Positions 6,535-9,723 of a DNA stretch of 9,723 nt are shown in pieces. Position 1 is the stretch's first letter, and every line of letters starts with the position of its first letter. The stretch lies in the NCBI GenBank assembly GCA_947176055.1, contig CAMWPE010000084.1:1-9723 (forward strand). Reading direction: 5' to 3'. The notes beneath the pieces are model-generated. The model was not told the origin of the DNA. It did not search any database and was given only the letters and a program-made list of their open reading frames with translations. The position numbers were made by a program, and so were the translations under genes. Source of the DNA: an uncultured Desulfovibrio sp. GTDB taxonomy: Bacteria > Desulfobacterota > Desulfovibrionia > Desulfovibrionales > Desulfovibrionaceae.

Positions 6535-6547
6535 GCCGGAGCGATTG

Positions 6548-6985
6548 ATGAAGACTTTTTCCCTGACCGCCGGCGAAGTGAATCACAAATGGTATGTGGT
6601 CGATGCCGAGGGCGAGATCCTCGGGCGTTTCGCCAGCCAGATCGCCAATTATCTTCGCGGCAAGCATAAACCCGAATTCTCTCCCCACATGGACAACGGC
6701 GATTTTATTGTCGTCGTGAATTGCGAAAAAATTAAAGTAACCGGCAAAAAAATGCTGGAGAAAGAATATTACAGGCATTCGGGCTGGGTTGGCGGACTGA
6801 AGGAAGCCAGCCTCGCGCAGATGTTGGCCAAGCATCCCAGAAGAGTCATCACCCACGCCGTGAAAGGGATGTTGCCCAAGAACCGTCTGGGCCGCGCCAT
6901 GCTTAAAAAACTTAAAGTTTACGTCGGTCCCACTCATCCGCATACGGCGCAGAAACCGCAGCCATTGAAATTCCCTTATAATTAA
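6548..6985 (+). CDS. rplM: 50S ribosomal protein L13
   Basis: This is the 145-residue large-subunit protein L13, an early assembly protein bound to 23S rRNA. The whole family pattern is present: KWYVVDAEGEILGRFAS near the N-terminus, then LRGKHKPEFSPHMDNGDFIVVVN, KVTGKK, YYRHSGWVGGLK, the basic stretch AVKGMLPKNRLGRAMLKKLKVY, and GPTHPHTAQKPQPL at the end. Length is normal for bacteria. The start is placed at the ATG at 6548. A TTG three bases earlier would leave only three bases after the GGAG (6538-6541), while the ATG has six. rpsI follows 63 bases later on the same strand, the usual pairing. A 17-codon reading frame in the leader ends across the start codon (TGATG). Confidence 0.98.
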   Translation: MKTFSLTAGEVNHKWYVVDAEGEILGRFASQIANYLRGKHKPEFSPHMDNGDFIVVVNCEKIKVTGKKMLEKEYYRHSGWVGGLKEASLAQMLAKHPRRVITHAVKGMLPKNRLGRAMLKKLKVYVGPTHPHTAQKPQPLKFPYN

Positions 6986-7048
6986 ATTTAGCGCGGAGAA
7001 AAGTTCGCGGAAGCGATCCTCCGCCATATCCCGCAAGGAGCCGGAAGC

Positions 7049-7441
7049 ATGAGCGAAAAATTCGAATACGGCACGGGTCGCCGGAAAACAGCCACCGCGC
7101 GCGCCCGCATTTACGCCGGATCGGGACTCGTTACCATAAATGGGAGACCCTGCGAGGAGTATTTCCCGCGCAAAACCCTCCAGATGATCGTTAAGCAACC
7201 CCTCGCGCTATCGCGGCTGGCGGACAAGCTCGACGCCCGCATAAACGTGGCCGGCGGCGGCGTAACCGGTCAGGCGGAAGCGGCGCGCCACGGTATCTCC
7301 CGCGCCCTGTTGCTGGTCGATCCCGAGCTTCGGGGAGTACTCAAAAAGGCGGGCTTTTTGACCCGCGACGCGAGAAAGAAAGAACGAAAGAAGTACGGTT
7401 TGAGAGCGGCCCGCGCCCGCTATCAGTACTCGAAGCGCTAA
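7049..7441 (+). CDS. rpsI: 30S ribosomal protein S9
   Basis: This is the 130-residue small-subunit protein S9, whose basic C-terminal tail reaches the P-site tRNA. Diagnostic parts are GTGRRKTATARARI near the N-terminus, then LVTINGRPCEEYFPRKTLQMIVKQPL, NVAGGGVTGQAEAARHGISRALL, and GFLTRDARKKERKKYGLRAARARYQYSKR at the end. The terminal SKR is the conserved tail that contacts tRNA. AAGGAG (7035-7040) lies eight bases before the ATG. It shares a transcription unit with rplM and is followed twelve bases after its stop by a strong terminator. Confidence 0.98.
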   Translation: MSEKFEYGTGRRKTATARARIYAGSGLVTINGRPCEEYFPRKTLQMIVKQPLALSRLADKLDARINVAGGGVTGQAEAARHGISRALLLVDPELRGVLKKAGFLTRDARKKERKKYGLRAARARYQYSKR

Positions 7442-7452
7442 CCGGTTTTTAT

Positions 7453-7478
7453 CGGGCCGCTAGGCCCGTTTTTATTTT
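7453..7478 (+). terminator. Rho-independent terminator of the rplM-rpsI operon
   Basis: CGGGCC (7453-7458) and GGCCCG (7463-7468) form a perfect 6-base GC stem with a four-base GCTA loop. A T-rich tail follows at once (five T, then A and four T). It ends five bases before the ATG of the YcaO gene, so little of the ribosomal protein transcript should continue into that gene. Confidence 0.85.
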
Positions 7479-7483
7479 AAGCG

Positions 7484-9001
7484 ATGCCCAAAACTTTATC
7501 ATATATTTATACATGGGATCATTCGGAATCAGCCGCGGGGTACTTTTTTTGCGCGCCCTCGGAAAAAGCGGAATTTCGCGAGCTATTGGAAATATACGGC
7601 GAACGACCTCTGGACAGCTTTCTTCGCGATTGGCTTTTGCGGGAAGCGCCGCGCGACTCCGTCGGAAGAATCCTGTGTCCGGGGGCGGAGGAATTATCGA
7701 CGGCGGCCCAACGCGGCCTTGTCGCTCTTCAGAAAGCCGTCGACTTCCTCCGGAAGCAAAACCTCCAAACCGGAGCCTCATATCCGGGAAGGGTGGGGAG
7801 CCAAAGAAGCGATGAAAAATATGACGCGACAAGTCCCGGAAACAATAGTTCGCCAGAGAAAACTCTCGCGGGTATAGCCGCCCGAAAAACGCGCTTTGCC
7901 TCGTCGTCCGTTGATCCTCGCTCGACGGCCGCTAAAGCGCTCGAAGTATTGACTCGCGCCGGAATTCTGGTTGGCGGGGAAATGCGCCACGAGGCGTCCC
8001 TCTCGCCCATAGCGCTATTGCGGAAATGGCGGATCGACTGCCGCGCGGACACCGGACGCAATTCGCATACCCTGGCCGGCGAGGCTATCGCCTATGGCAG
8101 AGGTCTGTCTTTGGCCGCGGCCAGAACCGCGTGTCTTATGGAAACGGTCGAGCGCGTCTGTTCCTATCCTTCCATAGAGACAACCGCGGCCGGAGCGATC
8201 GTAAGAAACCGAAAAAATAACGGAGTTCTGACGCGCGCCGCGCCGGCCGAATTGCGAGCCGCGGGTCGCGCATACTGGCATCCGCCGACAGGATGCGATA
8301 TCGACCTCTATCCTTTTTATTGGCTTCCCGGGGAAACCCCCGCTGGGGATCAAATCATGATTCCGGCGCAGGCGGTCTTCCTTTTTTGCAATCTGGACGA
8401 GGAGACGATTTTTGACGGAGCGGGGTCCACAGGCCTGGCTACCGGCGCGACTCTGGCGGACGCCCGATTGGCCGCTTTGACCGAAGTCCTGGAGAGGGAA
8501 AGCGACGCTCTCGCGCCAGCTTCGAGGGCGCGAGAGTTCATCCTTGAAAGCCGCGACCTCAGGATCCGGGAGTTATTGAGTGATTACCGGTTTCGCGGGA
8601 TAAATATTTTGATGCGGGATATTGGCGAGGCGGGCGGTTTGCCAATTTATCGGTGCGAGACGCGGGGACGTAACGGCAAGTGCGCGAGCGCTTCTGCCGC
8701 TAACTTAAATGGAGCCTCGGCGGCTTTGGCCGCGCTTACGGAAACGCCCTGGCCTTATTCCTGGTCAAATCCCCAGACGCGAAGCGAGCCTACGATACCG
8801 CCCCGTCCCGGGACGCCTGTTCGTTATCTGGAAGATCTGCCCAATTACGATCTCGGTTCGGCGGAAGCGAATCTGGCCATGCTGGAAGAGTGGCTGGCGA
8901 TCAACGGTCGCCGACCCGTATATGTCGATATAAGCCGCGAAGATCTGGACTTCCCGGTTGTCCGCGCCTTTGTGACGGCCGCGGATAACGAGGACGGTTA
9001 A
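7484..9001 (+). CDS. YcaO-family (cyclodehydratase-type) protein
   Basis: YcaO proteins use ATP to activate a backbone amide. Known members make azolines or thioamides in peptides, thioamidate MCR, or assist S12 modification in E. coli. In this 505-residue protein the YcaO domain covers about residues 165-500. YGRGLS (204-209) leads into an ATP/Mg-type LMETVER (E220, E223). GSTGLATG (314-321) precedes TEVLERES (E334, E337, R338), where the usual ERD is ERE. PRPGTPVRYLEDLP (441-453) and VYVDISREDLDFPVVRAFV (479-497) follow. The end lacks the family's usual PGLE segment. Residues 1-160 form an unassigned N-terminal region with a low-complexity stretch at about 97-125. There is no E. coli-type TPR extension. 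The ATG has no Shine-Dalgarno sequence and follows a terminator directly; no later start fits better. No precursor peptide, ThiF/E1-like, dehydrogenase or TfuA gene is adjacent. The family is sure; the substrate is unknown. Confidence 0.85.
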   Translation: MPKTLSYIYTWDHSESAAGYFFCAPSEKAEFRELLEIYGERPLDSFLRDWLLREAPRDSVGRILCPGAEELSTAAQRGLVALQKAVDFLRKQNLQTGASYPGRVGSQRSDEKYDATSPGNNSSPEKTLAGIAARKTRFASSSVDPRSTAAKALEVLTRAGILVGGEMRHEASLSPIALLRKWRIDCRADTGRNSHTLAGEAIAYGRGLSLAAARTACLMETVERVCSYPSIETTAAGAIVRNRKNNGVLTRAAPAELRAAGRAYWHPPTGCDIDLYPFYWLPGETPAGDQIMIPAQAVFLFCNLDEETIFDGAGSTGLATGATLADARLAALTEVLERESDALAPASRAREFILESRDLRIRELLSDYRFRGINILMRDIGEAGGLPIYRCETRGRNGKCASASAANLNGASAALAALTETPWPYSWSNPQTRSEPTIPPRPGTPVRYLEDLPNYDLGSAEANLAMLEEWLAINGRRPVYVDISREDLDFPVVRAFVTAADNEDG

Positions 9002-9047
9002 GGCGCGAATCAGACTTGCGCGCTTATCTTTGCTCTCTTCGCCGTTA

Positions 9048-9723
9048 TTATATCTCCCTATTGTAAATTCCGGTCAGCGTTTTTCTGAATATGGGGTCGA
9101 TATCTATCTTTTGCCTGGAATAATCCAGATCGCGGGGTCCGGAGAGCCTTTCGAATTCCGCGGTTAACCATTCCATAAGGCTCGCGTCCGCGGGACGATT
9201 CTCCCTCTCCAGGGCGAATTTCTTTTTTTCGACTATCTGACGGATTTTTGCCAATATATCCGCGTCGGCGACTACTTTGGCGGCGATCTTGTCAAGCTCG
9301 ACAGGCGGAAGCTGAGACGACGTCTCGAGCCATAGGAGGACAAGGAGCGGCCTGATAACGTAAAGCAAGGCTTTGTCCGATTGGCAACCGGAGCCAATTT
9401 TTTTCCAGGCCGATTCCAAGAGACCTTTGTAATGACGCCATAGAGCGCCTTTTGAGATAGCTTCGGGAGCGATGGCGCGCAATACCGACGCCAACTCGCA
9501 GTTTTCGATATAAACGACGGGGGAGAAAAGCCACTCCGCTACTTGCGGATTGCCCGCCTGAAAGATTCGCAAGGCCTTGCGCAGATCCCAGCCCGCGAGA
9601 TCAATTTCGCCTACTCCGGGGAGCGCGCAAGCGCGCTCCATTGTCGCTCTCTCCCGCTCCGGCGTCGCGGTCAGATAACTGATCGGTTTTCTCGCGTAAA
9701 TAAAGCGGACATCATAATCGGAG
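9048..9723 (-). CDS. YcgL/RlaP-family predicted nucleotidyltransferase (N-terminus outside window)
   Basis: The frame is open from the stop at 9048 to the window edge, giving 224 visible residues. The edge-proximal end reads SDYDVRFIYARKPISYL, the acidic metal-binding motif (two Asp in DxD spacing) of the DNA polymerase beta-like nucleotidyltransferase fold as found in the YcgL/RlaP family (PF10127, COG3541). Next come EIDLAGWDLRKALRIFQAGNPQVAEWLFSPVVYIE and an all-helical, Lys- and Glu-rich C-terminal half with WRHYKGLL and KALLYVIRPLLVLLWLE, also typical of the family. About 30-40 N-terminal residues, including the usual GSRAWGF motif, must lie beyond the edge. An internal ATG at 9641 should not be used as the start, because the catalytic motif lies upstream of it. 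Members are linked to RNA repair in some genomes, but the substrate is not established here. It is convergent with the YcaO gene, with 46 bases between stops. Confidence 0.88.
   Translation of the reverse strand, partial: SDYDVRFIYARKPISYLTATPERERATMERACALPGVGEIDLAGWDLRKALRIFQAGNPQVAEWLFSPVVYIENCELASVLRAIAPEAISKGALWRHYKGLLESAWKKIGSGCQSDKALLYVIRPLLVLLWLETSSQLPPVELDKIAAKVVADADILAKIRQIVEKKKFALERENRPADASLMEWLTAEFERLSGPRDLDYSRQKIDIDPIFRKTLTGIYNREI
9620..9639. repeat. Perfect palindrome inside the nucleotidyltransferase gene
   Basis: Two 9-base arms, GGAGCGCGC (9620-9628) and GCGCGCTCC (9631-9639), flank a two-base AA centre. The sequence lies within coding DNA, so it may reflect codon choice for Glu-Arg-Ala-Cys-Ala-Leu in GC-rich DNA. 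Confidence 0.6.

Noticed and set aside
6482..7198. 238-codon open frame on the minus strand across rplM and the start of rpsI
   Set aside because: Both ribosomal protein genes on the plus strand are certain, and the antisense product shows no family features.
6548..9001. RiPP precursor peptide partnered with the YcaO or radical SAM gene
   Set aside because: Gaps next to both genes are too short or contain only regulatory sequence. No short frame with a leader and a Cys/Ser/Thr-rich core was seen.
9003..9023. Possible terminator hairpin between the YcaO gene and the nucleotidyltransferase gene
   Set aside because: The GC-rich arms pair only with a bulge and no T run follows on either strand.

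Overview
The window looks like a piece of chromosome from a Desulfobacterota-type (deltaproteobacterial) bacterium. This is inferred from three things. The formate-tetrahydrofolate ligase is of the long form (592 aa) that I associate with sulfate reducers and their relatives. There are sigma70-type promoters and Gram-negative lipoprotein and c-di-GMP (PilZ) signatures. Base composition is moderately GC-rich. There is no sign of phage, transposon, CRISPR, rRNA or tRNA. The genes are mostly short transcription units on alternating strands, not one large operon.

Layout, left to right: (1) the N-terminal part of an unknown membrane-anchored protein on the minus strand, running off the left edge; (2) fhs, formate-tetrahydrofolate ligase, followed by a probable terminator; (3) a YcgR-like PilZ-domain protein; (4) a 109-aa single-pass membrane protein on the minus strand; (5) transcribed away from it, a 431-aa radical SAM enzyme with a large unassigned N-terminal region; (6) a convergent, probably bidirectional terminator and a 302-aa propeller-like lipoprotein on the minus strand with a near-consensus promoter; (7) the rplM-rpsI operon (ribosomal proteins L13 and S9) with its own promoter and a structured leader; (8) a 505-aa YcaO-family protein that begins just after the rpsI terminator; (9) a YcgL/RlaP-family nucleotidyltransferase on the minus strand, cut by the right edge.

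No single pathway ties the genes together. fhs is C1-folate metabolism, PilZ is c-di-GMP sensing, and rplM-rpsI is ribosome assembly. The most interesting genes are the YcaO protein and the radical SAM protein. Both belong to peptide- or protein-modifying superfamilies, and neither has a recognisable precursor peptide or partner enzyme nearby. The YcaO gene directly follows two ribosomal protein genes, which makes modification of a translation component a testable idea, but no more than that. The regulatory DNA is unusually readable: four good promoter matches, a compact divergent promoter, and a dyad over the lipoprotein -35 box.
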